The notes below the pieces were generated by a model that was not told where the DNA came from, did not search any database, and was given only the letters and a program-made list of their open reading frames with translations. A program made the position numbers and the translations under genes. Below are positions 24,213 through 32,527 of a stretch of DNA of 42,392 nt, in pieces (the stretch's first letter is position 1; every line of letters starts with the position of its first letter). The stretch is from Acidobacteriaceae bacterium (lineage in GTDB: Bacteria > Acidobacteriota > Terriglobia > Terriglobales > Acidobacteriaceae): contig JASHQQ010000404.1 in NCBI GenBank assembly GCA_030039035.1, positions 1-42,392 of the forward strand. Reading direction: 5' to 3'.

Positions 24213-24839
24213 TTATGGCGCGCGGCGCGTGAGCACGTAGGACTTGCGCCGGTCACTGGAGGCGTGGTCGATCTGCTTCCAGAAGCCGACGAAATAATCG
24301 ACCGCTGAAATCGTCGAAATCACAACCGTGAAATAGACGCCGGCGATCGCGATCCAGCGAACCGGAACCACCAGCGGCCCGAAGATCCAGTTGTCCCACC
24401 CGTGGGCCAGGATCGCCGAGACCACAGCGACGATCTGGACGACGGTTTTGAGCTTGCCCAGGTCGCTGGCCTGGATGGTGAAACCCTCGGAAGACGCGAT
24501 GGAGCGCAGGCCGGAGATGAGGAATTCGCGGCTGATGATGACGACGGCAATCCAGACCTTCACCACGTCGGGGTTGTAGGCCACCAGGGCCACGATGGCA
24601 GCCGTGACCATCACTTTGTCGGCCAGCGGGTCGAGGAGCATGCCGATGGTAGTGATCTGGCCGCGCTTGCGCGCCAGATAGCCGTCCACGCCATCGGTGA
24701 TCGAAGCCAGGATGAACAGGACCGAGGCGGAAATCTCCTGCGCGCCGCCGGACTTCCACGAAAAGTGCGGCGACAGAATCCATAAGAGCAACGGGATCAT
24801 GGCGATCCGGCTCATCGTGATGGAGTTGGGCAGATTCAC
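24213..24839 (-). CDS. pgsA: Phosphatidylglycerophosphate synthase
   Basis: The 208-residue membrane enzyme joins CDP-diacylglycerol and glycerol-3-phosphate to give phosphatidylglycerophosphate. The CDP-alcohol phosphotransferase motif DG(x)2AR(x)8G(x)3D(x)3D is complete in DGVDGYLARKRGQITTIG and MLLDPLADK. I use the GTG at 24837-24839: it gives VNLPNSITMSRIAMIPLLL, the usual N terminus, and TATAAT sits 26 bases upstream on the same strand. An ATG at 24869 overlaps that TATAAT and has no ribosome site, so it is unlikely to be the start. Confidence 0.9.
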   Translation of the reverse strand: MNLPNSITMSRIAMIPLLLWILSPHFSWKSGGAQEISASVLFILASITDGVDGYLARKRGQITTIGMLLDPLADKVMVTAAIVALVAYNPDVVKVWIAVVIISREFLISGLRSIASSEGFTIQASDLGKLKTVVQIVAVVSAILAHGWDNWIFGPLVVPVRWIAIAGVYFTVVISTISAVDYFVGFWKQIDHASSDRRKSYVLTRRAP

Positions 24840-24867
24840 AGCACTCTTCGGCCACCCGCCTGCAGCC

Positions 24868-24873
24868 ATTATA
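24868..24873 (-). promoter_or_regulatory. -10 box TATAAT of pgsA
   Basis: A perfect TATAAT on the minus strand, 28 bases before the GTG start of pgsA. No clear -35 at the expected distance. It overlaps the alternative ATG, which argues for the GTG start. Confidence 0.5.
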
Positions 24874-24896
24874 GGAGCGTTCCATTTCCAGAACGG

Positions 24897-24917
24897 GCGC
24901 CAAGGGCGTCTTGGCGC
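24897..24917. other. 8-bp perfect hairpin in divergent region
   Basis: GCGCCAAG and CTTGGCGC enclose GGCGT. It lies between pgsA (minus) and the exordium-like gene (plus). It could be a regulator site; no T run follows. Confidence 0.35.
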
Positions 24918-25151
24918 GGGATTTCGCCATCCGCCGCGGATTCGCGCACGCAGGTGCTTTGGATACCGGTGTTTGCGTGCGGCGCCCGGCATCCGCTGCG
25001 CAGGACCGTCACAATGTTTCTTCCCATCGCCGGGCGCAATGTGACATCCTTCCCAAGCGCTCCGGAGAATCCGCAGTCAGGCTGGCTCGACCGTGCCGGG
25101 ATATGCCAGCGGATGAATCCTCAACCGGAAGCGCTTTCGGGAGGTCAAACC

Positions 25152-26285
25152 ATGCCGATTCGCCCAACGACAATTTCGGTAGCCGCACTTGTGCCGGCGG
25201 CTATCCTGGCTGCAGCCCTCGGTTCCGGCGCTGTCCGTGCGCAACAAGCCGAAGAGACGGTGGTCCGCAACCACATTACAGTGACCCAGGCCGACATCGA
25301 CGCTGCAGCCGCCGTCCGGTATTCGAGTTTCCATGTGATGGCCGCCGGAGTTCCCGGCGCAAAGGAGAAAGCGCGGTCACTGAACGAAGAAAGCGCCCGC
25401 CGCGCCGCGGAGTTCGGAGGACGGGAGGCCGATTCTGAAACAACCGGTCGGAAGACCATACCTTCGCCGACGGGAACCCATTTCTACCCGGCCGACGTGA
25501 GCAAAGGCGAACCAAAGGCTCCTCTCGTGACCTCGGCTGTCAATCACGCGGTATACATTAACCTGCCCGCCAAAACAACGGTCGCGCAGGAGTGGGGCAA
25601 TCCCGAAGGCTTTCTGAAGGATCTGTTCAGCAGCACATTCATTCACCTTTCCGACCAATACACCGGCTCGACCACGGATAACTACACCGTGGGACAGAAC
25701 GCAATGGCCACGTATGCGGAATATACGATGAACGGGAATAATCCTGTGATCTATGAGCACGAGCTATGGGCGATAGTTCATGGCGTAATCGCCTCGAATC
25801 CGAAAGAATATGGCACGGGCCTGGGGCATATCTATCACCTGTTTCTTCCCAATGGCACCGACACGTGCTTCGACGAAACTGCCGAGTGTTATTCACCCGA
25901 CAACTTCGACGATTGGGTCTTCTGCGCCTATCACGACGAGGTGCAGTTCAAGGACATCGGCACGGTATTGTTCACGGTGCAGCCTTATCAAAACGTGGAC
26001 GGCTGCGCCGTGCACCAGCCCAGTCCCAACGGCAAGCTGGTCGACTCGACCGATTCCGTGCTGGGGCACGAGACGTTCGAGACCATCACCGATTGGGACC
26101 CACCGAATGGATACACGAACCAGACCTCGCTCGATTTGCAATTCTTCGAAATCGCCGACGAGTGCCAGCCGTTGACGGATGACAATGGAGACTTTCTGGT
26201 GCCGACCTTCAAGATCAGCGGGAAGGAGTATGCGGTGCAGTTGATGTACTCGAACTTTTACCACGCCTGCGCCGCACAGCCATAG
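25152..26285 (+). CDS. Secreted exordium/metalloprotease-like protein
   Basis: The 377-residue product has a signal peptide (TISVAALVPAAILAAALGSG, cut near RAQQ). The later half follows the plan of phosphate-induced/exordium-type proteins: AVYINL strand, LGHIYHLFLPNGTDTC, DDWVFCAYHDEV, TVQPYQNVDGCAV, then LGHETFETITDWDPPNGYTN and FFEIADECQP. The HExxE and the following EIxDxC are family marks and could bind metal, though no standard HExxH is present. The start at 25152 has GGAGG seven bases upstream. In plants the family is secreted; the role here is unknown. It precedes the Tat-type hydrolase by 32 bases. Confidence 0.65.
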   Translation: MPIRPTTISVAALVPAAILAAALGSGAVRAQQAEETVVRNHITVTQADIDAAAAVRYSSFHVMAAGVPGAKEKARSLNEESARRAAEFGGREADSETTGRKTIPSPTGTHFYPADVSKGEPKAPLVTSAVNHAVYINLPAKTTVAQEWGNPEGFLKDLFSSTFIHLSDQYTGSTTDNYTVGQNAMATYAEYTMNGNNPVIYEHELWAIVHGVIASNPKEYGTGLGHIYHLFLPNGTDTCFDETAECYSPDNFDDWVFCAYHDEVQFKDIGTVLFTVQPYQNVDGCAVHQPSPNGKLVDSTDSVLGHETFETITDWDPPNGYTNQTSLDLQFFEIADECQPLTDDNGDFLVPTFKISGKEYAVQLMYSNFYHACAAQP

Positions 26286-26301
26286 GCTTTCGTCGCGATG
26301 A

Positions 26302-26307
26302 TAGACT
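26302..26307 (+). promoter_or_regulatory. -10-like TAGACT, leaderless arrangement
   Basis: TAGACT ends ten bases before the ATG at 26318, with no Shine-Dalgarno in between. Confidence 0.35.
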
Positions 26308-26317
26308 TTGCGTCATC

Positions 26318-28054
26318 ATGTCCATCGATTGCCTGAGCCGCCGGCTCTTTCTTGCCCGCGGCGCCCGCGCAGCCCTGGCTGCGCGCTTTGTCTGGTCGCC
26401 GGCAATGCGCGCGGCAATGCCGCTGCCTCTCGCGGCAAGCCCGGCCGAGGAGAGCCTCGACGGCTATATCGCAGCCTATATGACCGCGATGAACGCGCCG
26501 GGAATGACGCTCGGCATGACCGATGCAACAACAACCGTGCGCACCGCGGGATACGGGTTTGCCGACGTGGACCTGCGCATCCCGGTCAATGACAGCCATC
26601 TCTTCCAGATCGGCTCGATCACCAAGTCGTTTGTGGCTCTGGTCCTGTTGCAGCTCCACGAGGAGGGCAAACTCGATCTGGAAAAACCGGTTCTGGATTA
26701 CCTGCCCGGCCTGCCGATCGTGACGGAATTCGGGCCCATCACGACGCACCATCTGCTCACACACACCTCGGGATTGCCCGACTACGGAGAAGTGTTTTTG
26801 AGCGATCCTTCGGCGCGGCTGGTGCAGGGATTCAAGCCCGGCGAACACTTCCACTACTGCAATGCCGGGTTTTCCATTCTCGGCCTGCTGGCGGCCAGGC
26901 TCGATGGCCGGCCATGGCGCGAATGCGCACAGGCACGCATTCTCTCGCCTCTGGAAATGACCGCGACCATGCCGGTGCTCTCGACCGAAGGGCGCGTCCG
27001 CAGCGCCGTCGGATACGAAGCCTTCCGGGACGACCTGGTGTATCCGCGGCAAGGCAAACTGGCCCCCGCGCCCAACCTGGTGATGGACACGACCGACGGC
27101 TGCATCGCCTCGACGCCGGGCGACATGGCGCGCTATCTTCGCATGTTGCTGAATCATGGGCAGGGGCCGCACGGGCGCATTGTAAGCGAAGAGAGCTTTG
27201 CGCGGATGGCCACGCCCTGCATCAAGGCAGCCGATTTCAGCGATACGGCGAGCTACGGTTATGGCATCGCCGTGGACACGCTCGACGGACACAAGATCCT
27301 GCGCCACACCGGCGGCATGGTGGCGTTTGCCTCGTCGATCCACGTGGATCTCGACGGCGGCGTGGCGGCCTTCGCATCCATCAACGCCATGCAAGGCTAC
27401 CGGCCGACGGCGGTGACGGAGTTTGCGGTGCGTCTGCTGCGGGCCGGACGCGAATCGAAGCCACTGCCGCCGGCGCCGGCAGTCGCCGATCCGCTCGAAG
27501 TGGAGAATGCTTCCGATTACGCCGGAACATTCGCGTCGGGCACAGAAGCCGGATTGACGTTTGGTGCGGAGAGCAAGCGGCTGTTCGTGCTCGACAACGG
27601 GAAGCGAGTCCCGTTGCAGCACGCCGGCGGAGACAACTTTATCTCCACCGCCGAAGGCGTCCTTGCGCAGCACACGTTCGTCTTTGGCCGCGCCAGGCCC
27701 GAAGACTCGAAGGCATCGGCGCCTGGGCCCGTAGTCGAGGTCAGCTACGGTTCTGACTGGCATGTGAACGCCAGATACCAGGGTCCGCAACACTTCGCCG
27801 TGCCGCAGGAGTATTCCGCATTCGCCGGCCGCTACCGCAGCGACAGCGCATGGGGCGGCGATGCGCGGGTCTTCGTTCTGAAAGGCCGGCTGGTGGTGGA
27901 AGGCGAACCGCTCGAGCCGATCGGCGGCGCGCTGTTTCGCTGGGGCGGAGAGTCCTGGTCTCCGGAAACTGTGGAGTTCTGTCATGTATTTGAGGGCAAG
28001 GCACGCATGATGAAGTTTGCAGGCATGGATTTCTGGCGAGTCGAAGTGGGGTAG
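26318..28054 (+). CDS. Tat-exported class-C beta-lactamase-like hydrolase
   Basis: The 578-residue product starts with a twin-arginine motif (LSRRLFLARGA) and signal sequence. The beta-lactamase/PBP4-like domain (about 45-385) has S100-x-x-K103 (GSITKSF), the YxN triad as HYCNAG, and HTGG as the HxG element (RHTGGMVAF). The C-terminal 190 residues form a beta-rich domain of the kind found behind many serine hydrolases of this family. Such proteins can be esterases, peptidases or amidases; substrate is unknown. The gene converges with gdhA. Confidence 0.88.
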   Translation: MSIDCLSRRLFLARGARAALAARFVWSPAMRAAMPLPLAASPAEESLDGYIAAYMTAMNAPGMTLGMTDATTTVRTAGYGFADVDLRIPVNDSHLFQIGSITKSFVALVLLQLHEEGKLDLEKPVLDYLPGLPIVTEFGPITTHHLLTHTSGLPDYGEVFLSDPSARLVQGFKPGEHFHYCNAGFSILGLLAARLDGRPWRECAQARILSPLEMTATMPVLSTEGRVRSAVGYEAFRDDLVYPRQGKLAPAPNLVMDTTDGCIASTPGDMARYLRMLLNHGQGPHGRIVSEESFARMATPCIKAADFSDTASYGYGIAVDTLDGHKILRHTGGMVAFASSIHVDLDGGVAAFASINAMQGYRPTAVTEFAVRLLRAGRESKPLPPAPAVADPLEVENASDYAGTFASGTEAGLTFGAESKRLFVLDNGKRVPLQHAGGDNFISTAEGVLAQHTFVFGRARPEDSKASAPGPVVEVSYGSDWHVNARYQGPQHFAVPQEYSAFAGRYRSDSAWGGDARVFVLKGRLVVEGEPLEPIGGALFRWGGESWSPETVEFCHVFEGKARMMKFAGMDFWRVEVG

Positions 28055-28095
28055 AGAGTTCCGGCCCTGTCGAGGCGTGGGAAGAAAAAAACGCA

Positions 28096-28150
28096 GACCC
28101 CTCGACCTCGTCCGTCCGCCGCAGCGGGCGACTCAGCTCAGGATGACAAC
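28096..28150. repeat. Possible dispersed CTCAGGATGACA-type element
   Basis: The sequence ACCCCTCGACCTCG, a GC-rich middle, and CTCAGCTCAGGATGACA between the convergent ends of the hydrolase and gdhA genes resemble an intergenic repeat I associate with GC-rich genomes. Only one copy is present, so this is recognition by eye. Confidence 0.3.
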
Positions 28151-28183
28151 GCTGTTCGCCCAACCGGCTCCAGATTCAGGAGG

Positions 28184-29449
28184 CTACGCGTAGATGCCGC
28201 GCTGCTTGATGGTGAAGGCCACGCGATCGATGGCCAGCATGTAGGCGGCGATGCGGTTGTTCACGTTATGGGCCTCGGCGTAGCGCACCACGTCGTCGAA
28301 GCTGTCGCGCAAAATGGTCTCGAGCTGCTCGTTGACAATGGCTTCTTTCCAGAAGTAACCCTGGCGGTCCTGCACCCACTCGAAATAACTTGCCGTCACG
28401 CCGCCGGCATTGGCCAGAATATCGGGGACGATGAAGATGCGCTTGTCGGCGAGGATTTCGTCGGCGACCGCGGTGGTGGGGCCATTGGCGCCCTCCACCA
28501 CGATGCGCGCCTGGATGCGTTCGGCGTTGCGGCTGGTGATCACGTTCTCCGTGGCCGCGGGAATGAGGATGTCGCATTCGGCGACCATCAGCTCGTCGCT
28601 GGGTGTGGCCTCGGCGCCGCGGAATCCGAGAACGGTGCCGTTGCGGTACTTGTATTCGATCAACTGGTGGATGTCGATGCCGTTGGGGTTGGCGAGGCCG
28701 CCGTCGTATTCGGCAATGCCGACGATCTTGTAGCCGTGCTCCATCATGAGGCGCGCGGCGTTGGACCCCACGTTGCCGAAGCCCTGGATGACGACGCGGC
28801 AGCCCTCGACGGGCAGCTTGAGATAGCGCAGGCTCTCGTCGCAAACCACCATCACGCCGCGGCCCGTGGCCTCAATGCGGCCGCGCGAGCCACCGATATT
28901 GAGCGGCTTGCCGGTGACCACGCTGGTGACGGTCTGGCGCATGTGCATGGAGTAGGTGTCCATCATCCACGCCATGGTCTGCTCGTTGGTGTTCACGTCG
29001 GGAGCGGGGACATCCTTCTCGGGACCGAGAAACTCGATCATCTCCGCGGTGTAGCGACGGGTCATGCGCTCCAGCTCGCCGCGGCTCATCTTTTTCGGAT
29101 CGCAGATCACGCCGCCTTTGGCGCCGCCGAAGGGAATGTTGACCACCGCGCACTTCCAGGTCATCCAGCTTGCCAGGGCGCGCACTTCGTCGAGCGTGAC
29201 TTCGGGCGAATAGCGAATGCCGCCCTTTGCCGGGCCGCGCGCGATGGAGTGTTGCACGCGGAAACCGGTGAACATCTCGATCCGGCCGTCATCCATAGTG
29301 ACGGGAAAATGCACGATAATTTCGCGCGAGGGGGAACGAAGAACCTTCCAGAGACCTTCATCCAGATTCAGCTTGCGTGCCGCAAAATCGAATCGCGCAG
29401 CCTGGGCTTCCCAGGGATTGATCTCCTGCTCGAGGCTTACAGTTGCCAT
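28184..29449 (-). CDS. gdhA: Glu/Leu/Phe/Val dehydrogenase (glutamate dehydrogenase type)
   Basis: The 421-residue product is the hexameric glutamate dehydrogenase type: it interconverts glutamate with 2-oxoglutarate and ammonia using NAD(P). Seen are the substrate segment [17 protein letters not shown], the catalytic Lys K111 in [19 protein letters not shown], and the Rossmann part [17 protein letters not shown]. The start is ATG at 29449 with GGGAGA four bases upstream; a longer frame upstream is not needed. The gene stands between two serine hydrolases of opposite strand. Length 421 fits the small hexameric class. Confidence 0.93.
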   Translation of the reverse strand: MATVSLEQEINPWEAQAARFDFAARKLNLDEGLWKVLRSPSREIIVHFPVTMDDGRIEMFTGFRVQHSIARGPAKGGIRYSPEVTLDEVRALASWMTWKCAVVNIPFGGAKGGVICDPKKMSRGELERMTRRYTAEMIEFLGPEKDVPAPDVNTNEQTMAWMMDTYSMHMRQTVTSVVTGKPLNIGGSRGRIEATGRGVMVVCDESLRYLKLPVEGCRVVIQGFGNVGSNAARLMMEHGYKIVGIAEYDGGLANPNGIDIHQLIEYKYRNGTVLGFRGAEATPSDELMVAECDILIPAATENVITSRNAERIQARIVVEGANGPTTAVADEILADKRIFIVPDILANAGGVTASYFEWVQDRQGYFWKEAIVNEQLETILRDSFDDVVRYAEAHNVNNRIAAYMLAIDRVAFTIKQRGIYA

Positions 29450-29853
29450 ATAATCTCCCAAGTCTTCAGCGCTGCCGTCCCCGGCAAGCGGGCAGCAAAC
29501 CTGTCCGGAAAGAAACCTGCCCGGAAGGAATAGACGCGCCAGTGCTTCCACCGGTTACCCGGATCGTTTGGCCGCCGGATCGCCCAACTCCGGTGCGGCC
29601 GGACGTTTGAGCTCCCGGCGCCGGCCGGACGGGCCCAAACCCCAGTGAGTCTAGGCCTCTCATATCGGCATAGTCAAGCCGGCGAACAGGCCCGGCCGCG
29701 CCACGGGTAACGGATTGGTGAACGTGTTTTTCGGCCTGGAAGCGCGCATTCCCCCCGGGCGGCTCATCCGGTTGCCCTTTGGGAAGTTGTCAAAAACCGC
29801 GTGCTTCATGGAGACTGATTCCACCTTGCTGTCCGTAATTCAGGAGTCGTGGA
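29450..29853. other. Divergent intergenic region, 404 bases
   Basis: This region separates gdhA (minus) and a beta-lactamase-like gene (plus). I see no coding sequence with protein character, and no clear promoter or hairpin beyond the ribosome sites at both ends. Confidence 0.5.
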
Positions 29854-31851
29854 ATGCACCGACTGCTGTTTTCGATCCTGGCCGCGGGACTTCTGCCGGT
29901 TTCCGCCGGCGGCGCGCAGGCGCCGCAAAAGACATCTCAACTGCCGACGGCAACGCCTGCCGCGCAACCTGCCGAAGCGAAGGCTGTGCCCGGCGTTCCG
30001 CCGCAGGCGCACCCCCTGGAGCCGGCCGATCTCCAAGCCTTCTTCGATGGGGTCTTTCCGCTGCAGCTCGAACGCAGCGATGTCGCCGGCGCGTCCGTTC
30101 TGGTGATGCAGAACGGCAACGTGCTGTTCAGGAAAGGCTACGGGTTTGCCGATCTGACAGCGAAGAAAGCGGTCGATCCCGACTCGACCGTCTTCCGGCT
30201 GGCGTCGATTTCCAAGCTTTTCACATGGGTTTCGGTGATGCAGCTCGAGGAGCAGGGCAAACTCGATCTCGATACCGACGTGAACCGTTATCTCGACTTC
30301 CGGATCCAGCCGGCTTTCAACAAGCCCGTCACGCTGCGCAACCTGATGACGCATACGGGCGGCTTTGAAGAGGTCCTCGATGACATCATTGTGCTCGACC
30401 CCAAAAAGCAGCCGACGCTGCGCGACGACCTGATCGACAACCAGCCCAGGCGCCTGTTTCCGCCCGGCGTTATTCCCGCCTATTCAAATTACGGCGTGGG
30501 CGTGGCGAGCTATATCGTTCAGCGCATCAGCGGCGAGCCTTTCGAACAGTATGTGCAGGATCACATCTTCACGCCGCTGGGCATGACGCATTCGTCGTTT
30601 TACCAGCCGATCCAGAAGTCGCTTGCCGGCTTCGTCTCCGAGGGATATCGCTCCAGCACGCTCAAGCCGGCGGTGGGATTCGAGATGCTGAATCCGGTGG
30701 GTGCGGGAGGATTGTCGTCGACAGCCGCGGACATGGGGCGCTTTGGGCAGGCGCTGCTGAACGGCGGCGAGCTCGACGGCAAGCGCATCCTCAGGCCGGA
30801 GACGCTCGCTCTGATGTGGACGCCGCAGTTCCGCGCCAGCGACCAGTTGCCGCCGATCTGCATGGGCTTTTACCAGGACTGGCGCAACGGGCTGCGCTGG
30901 ATCGGCCACGAAGGCGATCTGATCGCGTTCCACAGCCTGTTCTTTGTCGAGCCGACGCAAAAGATCGTGCTCTTTGTCTCGTATAACTCAGCGGGCGGCG
31001 GAAGCCAGCCGCGGCCGGAGATCATCGACTTCTTCTCCGACCGCAACTTTCCCGGCGCGCCCAGGGTCGAGTTCCTGAAGACTCCCGCGAACCAACTCAA
31101 GGCGATCGACGGCACGTATCAAACCACTCGCCGCGCCGACTCGACCAAACTGCGGCTGATGAACGTCTTCGACCAGGCGCGCGCAAGAGTGGACAAGGAC
31201 GGTGTGCTGCACCTGGGCGAAGTCAAGGATCTGCGTGGACACCCCATCCAGTGGAAGCCGATCGGAAAAGATCTCTGGCAAAACGAAGACGGACAGCAGA
31301 GAGTGTTCGGCATCCGCGACGACGGCGGCCGCGTTGTGCGCATCGCCTTCGATTTTCCCGGCATCCAGTTGGAGCGCGTGCCCTGGTACGAAGACAGCCG
31401 GTTCGTGGGTTGGACCGCGGGATCGAGCCTGGGCATTCTCGCGCTCGTGGTGCTCGCCACGCTGATTCGCCTGGGACGGCGCATCTTTTTGCGCCGCCGT
31501 CCCAGGCTGGAGCTGCAGCCGGGAACGATCCGGCTCACGCTGGGCCCGCGCATCGCCGCATTTTGCTGGGTGATTCTCCTCGGTACGATCCTGATCTTCT
31601 TCGTATCCCAGGGCGACGATCTGATGCCGCCCACGCCGGCCTGGTTCAAGTGGTTCGTGCTGATGAACTGGGCTGCGGGGATCGCGATCTTTTTCAGTAT
31701 TTTTGCGGTCGCGGCCGGAATCCGCATCTGGTGGCGCGAGGAAACCCGCCGCATCACAAAGATCAAATTCTCGCTGGCGGGCTTGTCGTGCCTGGTTCTG
31801 TGCTGGTTTTCGATCGTGTGGAGAGTGATCGGCCCGGCGCACCGGATCTAG
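29854..31851 (+). CDS. Beta-lactamase-like hydrolase with C-terminal TM domain
   Basis: The 665-residue product has a signal peptide (MHRLLFSILAAGLLPVSAGG), a beta-lactamase-like domain (about 55-420) with S118-x-x-K121 (ASISKLF), YSN (PAYSNYG) and the HxG element as GHEGD, and then a linker and three to four TM helices (about 520-660). The plan, a periplasmic hydrolase domain tethered by C-terminal helices, is shared by a group of D-alanyl-D-alanine carboxypeptidase/esterase-like proteins. AGGAG lies seven bases before the ATG. It is not a close paralogue of the hydrolase at 26318. Confidence 0.87.
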   Translation: MHRLLFSILAAGLLPVSAGGAQAPQKTSQLPTATPAAQPAEAKAVPGVPPQAHPLEPADLQAFFDGVFPLQLERSDVAGASVLVMQNGNVLFRKGYGFADLTAKKAVDPDSTVFRLASISKLFTWVSVMQLEEQGKLDLDTDVNRYLDFRIQPAFNKPVTLRNLMTHTGGFEEVLDDIIVLDPKKQPTLRDDLIDNQPRRLFPPGVIPAYSNYGVGVASYIVQRISGEPFEQYVQDHIFTPLGMTHSSFYQPIQKSLAGFVSEGYRSSTLKPAVGFEMLNPVGAGGLSSTAADMGRFGQALLNGGELDGKRILRPETLALMWTPQFRASDQLPPICMGFYQDWRNGLRWIGHEGDLIAFHSLFFVEPTQKIVLFVSYNSAGGGSQPRPEIIDFFSDRNFPGAPRVEFLKTPANQLKAIDGTYQTTRRADSTKLRLMNVFDQARARVDKDGVLHLGEVKDLRGHPIQWKPIGKDLWQNEDGQQRVFGIRDDGGRVVRIAFDFPGIQLERVPWYEDSRFVGWTAGSSLGILALVVLATLIRLGRRIFLRRRPRLELQPGTIRLTLGPRIAAFCWVILLGTILIFFVSQGDDLMPPTPAWFKWFVLMNWAAGIAIFFSIFAVAAGIRIWWREETRRITKIKFSLAGLSCLVLCWFSIVWRVIGPAHRI

Positions 31852-31911
31852 GTGCGGTTTCGCAGCAAACATTCCTCGTGCGTCTCCAGGGCGAGCTGCG
31901 CGAATCCGCTA

Positions 31912-32448
31912 CTACTTCATCGGCGAGAAATCCGTGGGCAGCATGTAGGTCGAGTCGATGCTGTCGACAAGCTTGTCGGCCTGCTCGGATTTCAGGATTT
32001 CGGCGAAGTCCGGGTCGGCGCGCATCGCCTCCCAGTTCTTCTTCGCGTCTTCGCGGCTGGAATGGGCCAGGATGTAAATGAATGTATTGTCCGACGCGGG
32101 CGCGTCCTGGGGCACCCAGAAACCGACCGGCGTCAGATCATGCCGGGCGAAGAGCGGCGTGATCTTGTCGCGAAAACGCGCCGCCAGCGCCGGCACCTTG
32201 CCCGGGACCGTGTGATACACGCGAAGTTCGAAGACACGGTTGCTGTCGGCTCTCACTTCCGGGCTGCGCATCGTGAGCGACGTGATGGCCGATCCGGCCA
32301 GGAACGAGACGAGCGCGGTGCCGATCAGACGAATCGGAGTTCGTTGGCAGTTCAAGAGATTCCGGAATCTGGCGATCATGGTTCGCACGGGTCGCGGGAC
32401 GCATCCGGCCAACAGGCAGCAAGTGACTTCCTGCCGATCGTTGCGCAT
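31912..32448 (-). CDS. NIPSNAP-family protein with N-terminal anchor
   Basis: The 178-residue product has a TM or signal helix (LIGTALVSFLAGSAITSL) and then a NIPSNAP domain (about 70-175): VFELRVYHTVPGKVPALAAR and FIYILAHSSREDAKKNWEAM. The family folds as a ferredoxin-like dimer; its bacterial role is unsettled. The ATG at 32448 has GGAGGACGAGG upstream; an ATG at 32379 gives a shorter product. The gene is tail to tail with the hydrolase and ends 60 bases from it. Confidence 0.87.
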   Translation of the reverse strand: MRNDRQEVTCCLLAGCVPRPVRTMIARFRNLLNCQRTPIRLIGTALVSFLAGSAITSLTMRSPEVRADSNRVFELRVYHTVPGKVPALAARFRDKITPLFARHDLTPVGFWVPQDAPASDNTFIYILAHSSREDAKKNWEAMRADPDFAEILKSEQADKLVDSIDSTYMLPTDFSPMK

Positions 32449-32527
32449 TCCGCGGCCTCGTCCTCCTTTTCGATGGGCTCATCCTGTGACGCATTGCCGA
32501 GAAGCGTCCAGGAATCTCTCCGAAGAA

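Noticed and set aside
26258-27985. 575-codon minus-strand frame opposite the Tat-type hydrolase
   Set aside because: Arg/His-rich translation without motifs; the plus strand holds a full beta-lactamase-like protein.
26318-31851. The two beta-lactamase-like genes around gdhA as a tandem duplication or resistance locus
   Set aside because: They differ in signal type (Tat versus Sec), in C-terminal domain and in most of their sequence, and true class-C lactamase cannot be claimed from SxxK and YxN alone.
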